64,000 nucleotides of DNA from Megachile rotundata (taxonomy: Eukaryota; Arthropoda; Insecta; Hymenoptera; Megachilidae): positions 1,240,001 to 1,304,000 of the forward strand of contig NW_027473343.1 in NCBI RefSeq assembly GCF_050947335.1, written 5' to 3'. A program made the translations under genes and the position numbers. Every line of letters starts with the position of its first letter. The stretch's first letter is position 1. This document shows positions 32,501-47,320 of this stretch, piece after piece. Under the pieces are notes generated by a model. It worked only from the letters and a program-made list of their open reading frames with translations, did not search any database and had not been told where the DNA came from.

Positions 32501-33443
32501 CAATCACAATCATACTATCACAATCATACAATCACAATCATACAATCACAATCCTACAAAAACAATCATACAATCACAATCATACAATCACAATCATACA
32601 ATCACAATCATACAATCAAAATCATACAATCACAATCATACAATCACAATCATACTATCACAATCATACAATCACAATCATACAATCACAATCATACAAT
32701 CACAGTCATACAATCACAATCGTACAATCACTATCATACTATCACAATCATACAATCACAATCATACAATCACAATCATACAATCACAATCATACATACA
32801 AAATCATGCAATCTCAATCATACAATCACAATCATGCAATCACAATCATACAATCACAATCATACTATCACAATCATACAATCACAATCATACAATCGCA
32901 ATCATACAATCGCAATCACACAATCACAATCATACAATCACAATCATACAGTCACAATCATACAATCGCAATCATGCAATCGCAATCATTTAATTACAAT
33001 CTCCAAAATACAATCTCCCAAATACAATCATACAATCACAATCATACAATCACAATCATACAATCACAATCATACTATCACAATCATACAATCCGAATCA
33101 TACAATCACAATCATACAATAATAATCATACAATCACAATCATACAATCACAGTCATACAATCACAATCTTACAATCACAATCATACTATCACAATCATA
33201 CAATCATAATCATACAATCACAATCATACAATCACAATCGTACAATCACAATCGTACAATCACAATCGCACAATCACAATCATACAATCACAGTCATACA
33301 ATCACAATCATACAATCACAATCATACGATCGCAATCATACAATCACAATCATACCATCACAATCGTACAATCACAATCATACAATCATAATCATACAAT
33401 TACAATCATACATCACAATCATACAATCACAATCATACAATCG
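29515..33443 (+). repeat. 3.9-kb direct duplication, right copy
   Basis: This is the partner of 24290-28218, with landmark 32974 (tttaat form), the 20-bp unit at 30842 and 13-bp units at 30087 and 33410. It contains most of the longest open frame of the window (31168-33852, 894 codons), which reads only the 14-residue repeat peptide. After 33443 it continues with units of the 434-1396 family, while the left copy switches at 28219. Confidence 0.8.
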
Positions 33444-33939
33444 CAATCATACAACTACAATCTCCCAAATACAATCTCCCAAATACAATCATACAATCAC
33501 AATCATACAATCACAAACATACAATCACAATCATACTATCACAATCATACAAACACAATCATACAATCACAATCACACAATCACAATCATACAATCACAA
33601 TCATACAACCACAATCAGACAATCGCAATCATACAATCACAATCATACAATCACAGTCATATAATCACAGTCATACAATCACAATCATACTATCACTATC
33701 ATACAATCACAATCATACTATCACAGTCATACAATCACAATCATACAGTCACAATCATACAATCACAATCATACAATCACAATCATTCTATCGCAATCAT
33801 ACAATCACAATCATACCATCACAATCATACAATCACAACCATACAATCATAATCATACAATCACAATAATACAATCATAATCATACAATCACAATCATAC
33901 ATACAAAATCATGCGATCTCAATCATACAATCACAATCA
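32270..33939 (+). repeat. 1.67-kb duplication shared with 49.18-50.85 kb
   Basis: Offset is 16913 throughout (1208 units plus 1 bp in net register). Shared markers include the acatacaaaatcat unit, the acaaaaacaatcat unit, the landmark (32974 and 49887) and the acatacaaaatcatgcgatc stretch. The two copies part at 33940/50853, where this copy continues with an actatcacaatcat unit and the other with gcaatcacaatcat. A base difference is tttaat here against tataat in the partner's landmark. Confidence 0.8.
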
Positions 33940-36900
33940 TACTATCACAATCATACAATCCGAATCATACAATCACAATCATACAATAATAATCATACAA
34001 TCACAATCATACAATCACAGTCATACAATCACAATCTTACAATCACAATCATACTATCACAATCATACAATCATAATCATACAATCACAATCATACAATC
34101 ACAATCGTACAATCACAATCGTACAATCACAATCGCACAATCACAATCATACAATCACAGTCATACAATCACAATCATACAATCACAATCATACGATGGC
34201 AATCATACAATCACAATCATACCATCACAATCATACAATCACAATCATACAATCATAATCATACAATTACAATCATACATCACAATCATACAATCACAAT
34301 CATACAATCGCAATCATACAACTACAATCTCCCAAATACAATCTCATAAATACAATCATACAATCACAATCATACAATCCCAGTCATACAATCACAATCT
34401 TACAATCACAATCATACTATCACAATCAAACAATCACAATCATACAATCACAATCATACAATCACAATCATACAATCACAATCATACATACATAATCATG
34501 CAATCTCAATCATACAATCACAATCATGCCATCACAATCATACAATCATAATCATACAATGACAATCATTCAATCATAATCATACAATCACAATCATAAA
34601 ATCACAATCATTCAGTCACAATCGTACAATCACAATCGCACAATCACAATCATACAATCACAGTCATACAATCACAATCATACAATCACAATCATACTAT
34701 CACAATCATACAATCACAATCATACAATCACAATCATACCATCACAGTCATACAATCACAATCGTACAATCACAATCTAACTATCACAATCATACAATCA
34801 CAATCATACAATCACAATCATACATACAAAATCATGCGATCTCAATCATACAATCACAATCATGCAATCACAATCATACAATCATAATCATACAATGACA
34901 ATCATTCAATCATAATCATACAATCACAATCATACGATCACAATCATACAATCACAATCATACAATCACAATCATACAATCGCAATCATACAATTACAAT
35001 CTCCCAAATACAATCTCCCAAATACAATCTCCCAAATACAATCATACAATCACAATCATACAATCAAAATCATACAATCACAATCATACAATCACAATCA
35101 TACAATCACAATCATACAATCGCAATCATACAACCACAATCAGACAATCACAATCATACAATCACAATCATACAATCACAATCATACAATCACAATCATA
35201 CAATCACAATCATACAATCACAGTCATACAATCACAATCTTACAATCACCATCATAGAATCACAATCATACAATCACAGTCATACAATCACAGTCATACA
35301 ATCACAATCATACTATCACAATCATACAATCGCAATCATACAATCGCAATCACACAATCACAATCATACAATCACAATCATACAGTCACAATCATACAAT
35401 CACAATCATACAATCACAATAATACTATCGCAATCATACAATCGCAATCATACCATCACAATCATACAGTCACAACCATACAATCATAATCATACAATCA
35501 CAATCATACAATCATAATCATACAATCGCAATCATACAATCGCAATCATACAATCACAATCATACAATCACAATCATACAATCACAATCATACTATCGCA
35601 ATCATACAATCACAATCATACAATCACAATCATACAATCACAATCATACATCACAATCATACAATCACAATCATACAATCGCAATCACACAACTACCATC
35701 ACCCAAATACAATCATACAATCACAATCATACAATCACAATCATACAATCACAATCATACAATCACAATCATACAATCACAATCATACAATCACAATCAT
35801 ACAATCACAATCATACAGTCACAATCATACTATCACAATCATACAATCACAATCATACATTCACAATCATACAATCACAATCATACAATCACAGTCATAC
35901 AATCACAATCTTACAATCACAATCATACAATCACAATCATACAATCACAGTCATACAATCACAGTCATACAATCACAATCATACTATCACAATCATACAA
36001 TCGCAATCATACAATCGCAATCACACAATCACAATCATACAATCACAATCATACAGTCACAATCATACAATCACAGTCATACAATCACAATCATACAATC
36101 ACAATCATACAATCACAATCATACAATCGCAGTCATACAATTACAATCTCCCAAATACAATCATACAATCACAATCATGCAATCACAATCATACAATCGC
36201 ATTCATACAATCGCAATCATACAATCACAATCATACAATCACAATCATACAATCACAAACACACAATCACAAAAATACAATCATAATCATACAATCACAA
36301 TCGTACAATCGCAATCATACAATTACAATCTCCCAAATACAATCATACAATCACAATCATGCAATCAATGTCATACAATCACACTCATATAATCACAATC
36401 ATACAATCACAGTCATACAATCAAAATCATACAATCGCAATCATACGATCACAATCATACGATCACAATCATTGAATCACAATCATACAATCACAATCAT
36501 ACAAAAACAATCATACAATCACAATCATACAATCACAATCATACAATCACAATCATACAATCACAATCATACAATCGCAATCATACAATCACAATCATAC
36601 CATCGCAATCATACGATCACAATCATAAAATCACAATCATACAATCACAACCATACAATCACAATCATACAAACACAATCATACAGTCACAATCATACAA
36701 TCACAATCATACAATCGCAAGCATACAATCACAATCATGCAATCACAATCATACAATCACAATCATACAATCACAATCATACAATCACAATCATACAATC
36801 ACAATCATACATACATAATCATGCAATCTCAATCATACAATCACAATCATGCCATCACAATCATACAATCATAATCATACAATGACAATCATTCAATCAT

Positions 36901-37329
36901 AATCATACAATCACAATCATAAAATCACAATCATTCAGTCACAATCGTACAATCACAATCGCACAATCACAATCATACAATCACAGTCATACAATCACAA
37001 TCATACAATCACAATCATACTATCACAATCATACAATCACAATCATACAATCACAATCGTACCATCACAGTCATACAATCACAATCGTACAATCACAATC
37101 ATACTATCACAATCATACAATCACAATCATACAATCGCAATCATACCATCACAATCATACAGTCACAACCATACAATCAGAATCATACAATCACAATCAT
37201 ACAATCATAATCATACAATCGCAATCATACAATCGCAATCATACAATCACAATCATACAATCACAATCATACTATCGCAATCATACAATCACAATCATAC
37301 AATCACAATCATACAATCACAATCATACA
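33444..37329 (+). repeat. Fine mosaic region between large modules
   Basis: No single parent fits. Pieces seen: 33444-33850 resembles 900-1400 with a deletion near 33735; 34484-34790 recurs at 36807-37113 and 60248-60555; 34831-35290 recurs at 50821-51280; and about 35010-36480 recurs in the 52-54 kb region. Unusual units are acaatctcataaat near 34340, cacaatctaactatcac near 34775, and three consecutive cccaaat-type units near 34995-35040. Boundaries are approximate. Confidence 0.7.
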
Positions 37330-39250
37330 ATCGCAATCATACAATCACAATCATACAATCACAATCATACTATCGCAATCATACAATCACAATCATACAA
37401 TCACAATAATACAATCACAATCATACAATTACAATCATACAATCACAATCATACAATCACAATCATACAATCACAATCATACAATCACAATCATACAATC
37501 ACAATCATACAATCACAATCATACAATCACAATCATACAATCACAATCATACAATCACAATCATGCAATCACAATCATACAATCACAATCATACAATCAC
37601 AATCATACAATCGCAATCCTACTATTACAATCTCCAAAATACAATCTCCCAAATACAATCATACAATCACAATCATACAATCATAATCATACAATCACAA
37701 TCATACAATCACAATCATACAATCACAGTCATACAATGACAATCTTACAATCACAATCATACTATCACAATCATACAATCACAATCATACTATCACAATC
37801 ATACAATCACAATCATACTATCACAATCATACAATCACAATCATACAATCACAATCATACAATCACAGTCATACAATCACAATCCTACAATCACTATCAT
37901 ACTATCACAATCATACAATCACAATCATACAATCACAATCATACAATCACAATCATACATACGAAATCATGCAATCTCAATCATACAATCACAATCATGC
38001 AATCACAATCATACAATCACAATCATACATCACAATCATACAATCACAATCATACAATCACAATCATACAATCACAAAAATACAATCATAATCATAGAAT
38101 CACAATCATACAATCGCAATCATACAATCACAATCATACAATCATAATCATAGAATCACAATCATACGATCGCAATCATACAATCACAATCATACCATCA
38201 CAATCATATAGTCACAATCATACAATCATAATCATACAATTACAATCATACATCACAATCATACAATCACAATCATACAATCGCAATCATACAACTACAA
38301 TCTCCCAAATACAATCTCCCAAATACAATCATACAATCACAGTCATACAATCACAATCATACTATCACAATCATACAATCACAATCATACAATCGCAATC
38401 ATACAATCGCAATCACACAATCACAATCATACAATCACAATCATACAGTCACAATCGTACAATCGCAATCATGCAATCGCAATCATATAATTACAATCTC
38501 CAAAATACAATCTCCCAAATACAATCATACAATCACAATCATACAATCACAATCATACAATCACAATCATACTATCACAATCATACAATCCGAATCATAC
38601 AATCACAATCATACAATAATAATCATACAATCACAATCATACAATCACAGTCATACAATCACAATCTTACAATCACAATCATACTATCACAATCATACAA
38701 TCATAATCATACAATCACAATCATACAATCACAATCGTACAACCACAATCGTACAATCACAATCGCACAATCACAATCATACAATCACAGTCATACAATC
38801 ACAATCATACAATCACAACCATACGATCGCAATCATACAATCACAATCATACCATCACAATCATACAATCACAATCATACAATCACAATCATACAATCAC
38901 AATCATACAATCACAATCATACAATCACAATCATACAATCACAATCATGCAATCACAATCATACAATCACAATCATACAATCGCAATCCTACAATTACAA
39001 TCTCCAAAATACAATCTCCAAAATACAATCTCCCAAATACAATCATACAATCACAATCATACAATCATAATCATACAATCACAATCATACAATCACAATC
39101 ATACAATCACAGTCATACAATGACAATCTTACAATCACAATCATACTATCACAATCATACAATCACAATCATACAATCACAATCATACTATCACAATCAT
39201 ACAATCACAATCATACAATCACAATCATACAATCACAGTCATACAATCAC
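37330..39250 (+). repeat. Extension module, further copy
   Basis: This matches 3660-5580 at offset 33673, later 33659. Markers at 37736, the landmark at 38471 and 13-bp units at 38027 and 38250 keep their order. Private changes include an actattacaatctc stretch near 37620 (acaatt elsewhere) and acaatcacaaccat near 38815. Confidence 0.78.
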
Positions 39251-40640
39251 AATCATACAATCACAAACACACAATCACAAAAATACAATCATAATCATAC
39301 AATCACAATCGTACAATCGCAATCATACAATTACAATCTCCCAAATACAATCATACAATCACAATCATGCAATCAATGTCATACAATCACACTCATATAA
39401 TCACAATCATACAATCACAGTCATACAATCAAAATCATACAATCGCAATCATACGATCACAATCATACGATCACAATCATTGAATCACAATCATACAATC
39501 ACAATCATACAAAAACAATCATACAATCACAATCATACAATCACAATCATACAATCACAATCATACAATCACAATCATACAATCGCAATCATACAATCAC
39601 AATCATACAGTCACAATCATACAATCGCAATCATGCAATCGCAATCATATAATTACAATCTCCAAAATACAATCTCCCAAATACAATCATACAATCACAA
39701 TCATACAATCACAATCATACAATCACAATCATACTATCACAATCATACAATCCGAATCATACAATCACAATCATACAATAATAATCATACAATCACAATC
39801 ATACAATCACAGTCATACAATCACAATCTTACAATCACAATCATACTATCACAATCATACAATCATAATCATACAATCACAATCATACAATCACAATCGT
39901 ACAATCACAATCGTACAATCACAATCGCACAATCACAATCATACAATCACAGTCATACAATCACAATCATACAATCACAATCATACGATCGCAATCATAC
40001 AATCACAATCATACCATCACAATCGTACAATCACAATCATACAATCATAATCATACAATTACAATCATACATCACAATCATACAATCACAATCATACAAT
40101 CGCAATCATACAACTACAATCTCCCAAATACAATCTCCCAAATACAATCATACAATCACAATCATACAATCACAAACATACAATCACAATCATACTATCA
40201 CAATCATACAAACACAATCATACAATCACAATCACACAATCACAATCATACAATCACAATCATACAACCACAATCAGACAATCACAATCATACAATCACA
40301 ATCATACAATCACAGTCATATAATCACAGTCATACAATCACAATCATACTATCACTATCATACAATCACAATCATACTATCACAGTCATACAATCGCAAT
40401 CATACAATCACAATCATACCATCACAATCATACAATCACAGTCATACAATCACAGTCATACAATCACAATCATACAATCACAATCATACAGTCACAATCA
40501 TACAATCACAATCATACAATCACAATCATTCTATCGCAATCATACAATCACAATCATACCATCACAATCATACAATCACAACCATACAATCATAATCATA
40601 CAATCACAATAATACAATCATAATCATACAATCACAATCA
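39251..40640 (+). repeat. Composite of a 36.25-kb piece and the 0.4-1.4 kb family
   Basis: Bases 39261 to about 39600 match 36253 to about 36590 (offset 3008, including acaaacacacaatcac and gcaatcaatgtcat). From about 39600 to 40600 the array matches 401-1401 at offset 39199, with the landmark at 39633. The landmark pair 38471/39633 is 1162 bp apart, not 1161, because no 13-bp unit lies between them. Confidence 0.75.
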
Positions 40641-40653
40641 TACAATCGCAATC

Positions 40654-42262
40654 ATACAATCACAATCATACAATCCCAATCATACTAACATACTCATACA
40701 ATCGCAATCATACAATTACAATCTCCCAAATACAATCTCCCAAATACAATCATACAATCACAATCATACAATCAAAATCATACAATCACAATCATACAAT
40801 CACAATCATACAATCGCAATCATACACCCACAATCAGACAATTACAATCAAAATCATACAATCGCAATCTTACGATCACAATCATTCAATCACAATCATA
40901 CAATCACAATCATACAATAACAATCATACAATCACAATCATACAATCACAATCATACAATCACAATCATACAATCACAATCATACAATCACAATCATACA
41001 ATCACAATCATACCATCACAATCATACGATCACAATCATACAATCACAATCATACCATCACAATCATACAATCACAGTCATACAATCACAGTCATACGAT
41101 CACAATCATACAAACACAATCATACAATCACAATCATACAATCACAATCATGCAATCACAATCATACAATCGCAATCATACAACTACCATCTCCCAAATA
41201 CAATCATACAATCACAATCATACAATCACAATCATACAATCACAATCATACAATCACAATCATACAATCACAATCATACTATCACAATCATACAATCACA
41301 ATCATACAATCACAATCATACAATCACAATCATACAATCACAGTCATACAATCACAATCTTACAATCACAATCATACAATCACAATCATACAATCACAAT
41401 CATACAATCACAGTCATACAATCACAATCTTACAATCACAATCATACAGTCACAATCATACAATCACGGTCATACAATTACAGTCATACAATCACAATCT
41501 TACAATCACAATCATACATTCAAAATCATGCAATCACAATCATACAATCACAATCATACATTCAAAGTCATGCAATCACAAACATACAATCACAATCATG
41601 CAATCACAATCGTACAATCACAATCGTACAATCACAATCGCACAATCACAATCGCACAATCACAATCATACAATCGCATTCATACAATCGCAAGCATACA
41701 ATCACAATCATACAATCACAATCATACAATCGCGAACATACAATTACAATCTCCCAAATACAATCATACAATCACAATCATGCAATCACAATCATACAAT
41801 CACAATCATACAATCGCAACCATACAATCACAATCATACTATCACAATCATAAAATCACAATCATGCGATCACAATCATACAATCACAATCATACAATCA
41901 CAATCATACATACAAAATCATGCAATCTCAATCATACAGTCACAATCGTGCAGTCACAATCGTACAATCGTAATCATACAATGACAATCATACAATCACA
42001 ATCATACAATCCCAGTCATACAATCACAATCTTACAATCACAATCATACTATCACAATCAAACAATCACAATCATACTATCACAATCATACAATCACAGT
42101 CATACAATCACAGTCATACAATCACAATCATACTATCACAATCATACAGTCACAATCATACAATCACAATCATACAATCACAATCACACTATCGCAATCA
42201 TACAATCGCAATCATACCATCACAATCATACGGTCACAACCATACAATCATAATCATACAAT
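40654..42262 (+). repeat. Second copy of the truncated module tail
   Basis: This matches 6309-7917 at offset 34345, including the internal join that removed 1049 bp, so the two regions descend from one event. Just upstream the two copies differ by two units (28 bp). Confidence 0.8.
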
Positions 42263-45200
42263 CACAATCATACAATCACAATCATCCAATCACAGTCATA
42301 CAATCACAATCATACAATCACAATCATACAATCACAGTCATACAATCACAATCATACTATCACAATCATACAATCACAATCATACAATCGCAATCATACA
42401 ATCGCAATCACACAATCACAATCATACAATCACAATCATACAGTCACAATCGTACAATCGCAATCATGCAATCGCAATCATATAATTACAATCTCCAAAA
42501 TACAATCTCCCAAATACAATCATACAATCACAATCATACAATGACAATCATACAATCACAATCATACTATCACAATCATACAATCCGAATCATACAATCA
42601 CAATCATACAATAATAATCATACAATCACAATCATACAATCACAGTCATACAATCACAATCTTACAATCACAATCATACTATCACAATCATACAATCATA
42701 ATCATACAATCACAATCATACAATCACAATCGTACAACCACAATCGTACAATCACAATCGCACAATCACAATCATACAATCACAGTCATACAATCACAAT
42801 CATACAATCACAATCATACGATCGCAATCATACAATCACAATCATACCATCACAATCATACAATCACAATCATACAATCACAATCATACAATCACAATCA
42901 TACAATCACAATCATACAATCACAATCATACAATCACAATCATGCAATCACAATCATACAATCACAATCATACAATCGCAATCCTACAATTACAATCTCC
43001 AAAATACAATCTCCAAAATACAATCTCCCAAATACAATCATACAATCACAATCATACAATCATAATCATACAATCACAATCATACAATCACAATCATACA
43101 ATCACAGTCATACAATGACAATCTTACAATCACAATCATACTATCACAATCATACAATCACAATCATACAATCACAATCATACTATCACAATCATACAAT
43201 CACAATCATACAATCACAATCATACAATCACAGTCATACAATCACAATCCTACAATCACTATCATACTATCACAATCATACAATCACAATCATACAATCA
43301 CAATCATACATACGAAATCATGCAATCTCAATCATACAATCACAATCATGCAATCACAATCATACAATCATAATCATACAATGACAATCATACAATCATA
43401 ATCATACAATCACAATCATACAATCACAATCATACATCACAATCATACAATCACAATCATACAATCACAATCATACAATCACAAAAATACAATCATAATC
43501 ATACAATCACAATCATACAATCGCAATCATACATTCACAATCATACAATCATAATCATAGAATCACAATCATACGATCGCAATCATACAATCACAATCAT
43601 ACAGTCACAATCATACAATCGCAATCATGCAATCGCAATCATATAATTACAATCTCCAAAATACAATCTCCCAAATACAATCATACAATCACAATCATAC
43701 AATCACAATCATACAATCACAATCATACTATCACAATCATACAATCCGAATCATACAATCACAATCATACAATAATAATCATACAATCACAATCATACAA
43801 TCACAGTCATACAATCACAATCTTACAATCACAATCATACTATCACAATCATACAATCATAATCATACAATCACAATCATACAATCACAATCGTACAATC
43901 ACAATCGTACAATCACAATCGCACAATCACAATCATACAATCACAGTCATACAATCACAATCATACAATCACAATCATACGATCGCAATCATACAATCAC
44001 AATCATACCATCACAATCGTACAATCACAATCATACAATCATAATCATACAATTACAATCATACATCACAATCATACAATCACAATCATACAATCGCAAT
44101 CATACAACTACAATCTCCCAAATACAATCTCCCAAATACAATCATACAATCACAATCATACAATCACAAACATACAATCACAATCACACTATCACACTCA
44201 TACAAACACAATCATACAATCACAATCACACAATCACAATCATACAATCACAATCATACAACCACAATCAGACAATCACAATCATACAATCACAATCATA
44301 CAATCACAGTCATATAATCACAGTCATACAATCACAATCATACTATCACTATCATACAATCACAATCATACTATCACAGTCATACAATCGCAATCATACA
44401 ATCACAATCATACCATCACAATCATACAATCACAGTCATACAATCACAGTCATACAATCACAATCATACAATCACAATCATACAGTCACAATCATACAAT
44501 CACAATCATACAATCACAATCATTCTATCGCAATCATACAATCACAATCATACCATCACAATCATACAATCACAACCATACAATCATAATCATACAATCA
44601 CAATAATACAATCATAATCATACAATCACAATCATACAATCGCAATCATACAATCACAATCATACAATCCCAATCATACTAACATACTCATACAATCGCA
44701 ATCATACAATTACAATCTCCCAAATACAATCTCCCAAATACAATCATACAATCACAATCATACAATCAAAATCATACAATCACAATCATACAATCACAAT
44801 CATACAATCGCAATCATACACCCACAATCAGACAATTACAATCAAAATCATACAATCGCAATCTTACGATCACAATCATTCAATCACAATCATACAATCA
44901 CAATCATACAATAACAATCATACAATCACAATCATACAATCACAATCATACAATCACAATCATACAATCACAATCATACAATCACAATCATACAATCACA
45001 ATCATACCATCACAATCATACGATCACAATCATACAATCACAATCATACCATCACAATCATACAATCACAGTCATACAATCACAGTCATACGATCACAAT
45101 CATACAAACACAATCATACAATCACAATCATACAATCACAATCATGCAATCACAATCATACAATCGCAATCATACAACTACCATCTCCCAAATACAATCA

Positions 45201-47320
45201 TACAATCACAATCATACAATCACAATCATACAATCACAATCATACAATCACAATCATACAATCACAATCATACTATCACAATCATACAATCACAATCATA
45301 CAATCACAATCATACAATCACAATCATACAATCACAGTCATACAATCACAATCTTACAATCACAATCATACAATCACAATCATACAATCACAATCATACA
45401 ATCACAGTCATACAATCACAATCTTACAATCACAATCATACAGTCACAATCATACAATCACGGTCATACAATTACAGTCATACAATCACAATCTTACAAT
45501 CACAATCATACATTCAAAATCATGCAATCACAATCATACAATCACAATCATACATTCAAAGTCATGCAATCACAAACATACAATCACAATCATGCAATCA
45601 CAATCGTACAATCACAATCGTACAATCACAATCGCACAATCACAATCGCACAATCACAATCATACAATCACAGTCATACAATCACAATCATACAATCACA
45701 ATCATACTATCACAATCATACAATCACAATCATACAATCACAATCATACAATCAATATCATACAATCACAATCATACAATCACAATCATGCAATCACAAT
45801 CATACAATCGCATTCATACAATCGCAATCATACAATCACAATCATACAATCACAATCGTACAATCACAATCATACAATCACAATCTTACAATCACAATCA
45901 TACAATCACAATCATACAATCACAAAAATACAATCATAATCATACAATCACAATCATACAATCGCAATCATTCTATCACAATCATACAATCATAATCGTA
46001 CAATCACAATAATACGATCGCAATCATACAATCACAATCATACCATCACAATCATGCAATCACAATCATACAATCATAATCATACAATTACAATCATACA
46101 TCACAATCATACAATCACAATCATACAATCGCAATCATACAACTACCATCACCCAAATACAATCATACAATCACAATCATACAATCACAATCATACAATC
46201 ACAATCATACAATCACAATCATACAATCACAATAATACAATCAATATCATACAATCACAATCATACAATCACAATCATGCAATCACAATCATACAATCGC
46301 ATTCATACAATCGCAATCATACAATCGCCATCATACAATTACAATCTCCCAAATACAATCATACAATCACAATCATGCAATCACAATCATACAATCGCAT
46401 TCATACAATCGCAATCATACAATCACAATCATACAATCACAATCATACAATCACAATCACACAATCACAAAAATACAATCATAATCATACAATCACAATC
46501 GTACAATCGCAATCATACAATTAAAATCTCCCAAATGCAATCATACAATCACAATCATGCAATCACTGTCATACAATCAGACTCATATAATCACAATCAT
46601 ACAATCACAGTCATACAATCAAAATCATACAATCGCAATCATACGATCACAATCATACGATCACAATCATTGAATCACAATCATACAATCACAATCATAC
46701 AATCACAATCATACAGTCACAATCATACAATCACAATCATACAATCGCAAGCATACAATCACAATCATACAATCACAATCATACAATCGCGAACATACAA
46801 TTACAATCTCCCAAATACAATCATACAATCACAATCATGCAATCACAATCATACAATCACAATCATACAATCGCAACCATACAATCACAATCATACTATC
46901 ACAATCATAAAATCACAATCATGCGATCACAATCATACAATCACAATCATACAATCACAATCATACATACAAAATCATGCAATCTCAATCATACAGTCAC
47001 AATCGTGCAGTCACAATCGTACAATCGTAATCATACAATGACAATCATACAATCACAATCATACAATCCCAGTCATACAATCACAATCTTACAATCACAA
47101 TCATACTATCACAATCAAACAATCACAATCATACTATCACAATCATACAATCACAGTCATACAATCACAGTCATACAATCACAATCATACTATCACAATC
47201 ATACAGTCACAATCATACAATCACAATCATACAATCACAATCACACTATCGCAATCATACAATCGCAATCATACCATCACAATCATACGGTCACAACCAT
47301 ACAATCATAATCATACAATC
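42263..47320 (+). repeat. 5-kb higher-order module, distant copy
   Basis: This matches module copy 1 (7918-12960) at offset 34345, rising to 34359 after one extra 14-bp unit near 46.2 kb. Landmarks at 42466 and 43627 are 1161 bp apart. It keeps the 482-bp segment with the 20-bp unit (44832), as copy 1 does. A private C at 42286 gives an atccaatc unit. Confidence 0.85.

Noticed and set aside
26069..33852. Long + strand open frames (756 and 894 codons and many shorter) as His/Asn/Gln-rich repeat proteins
   Set aside because: The 14-bp unit is open in all three + frames and gives the same peptide cycle in each. Ends coincide with variant units, frames overlap each other, there is no splice, promoter or non-repeat domain, and 13-bp units shift the frame freely.
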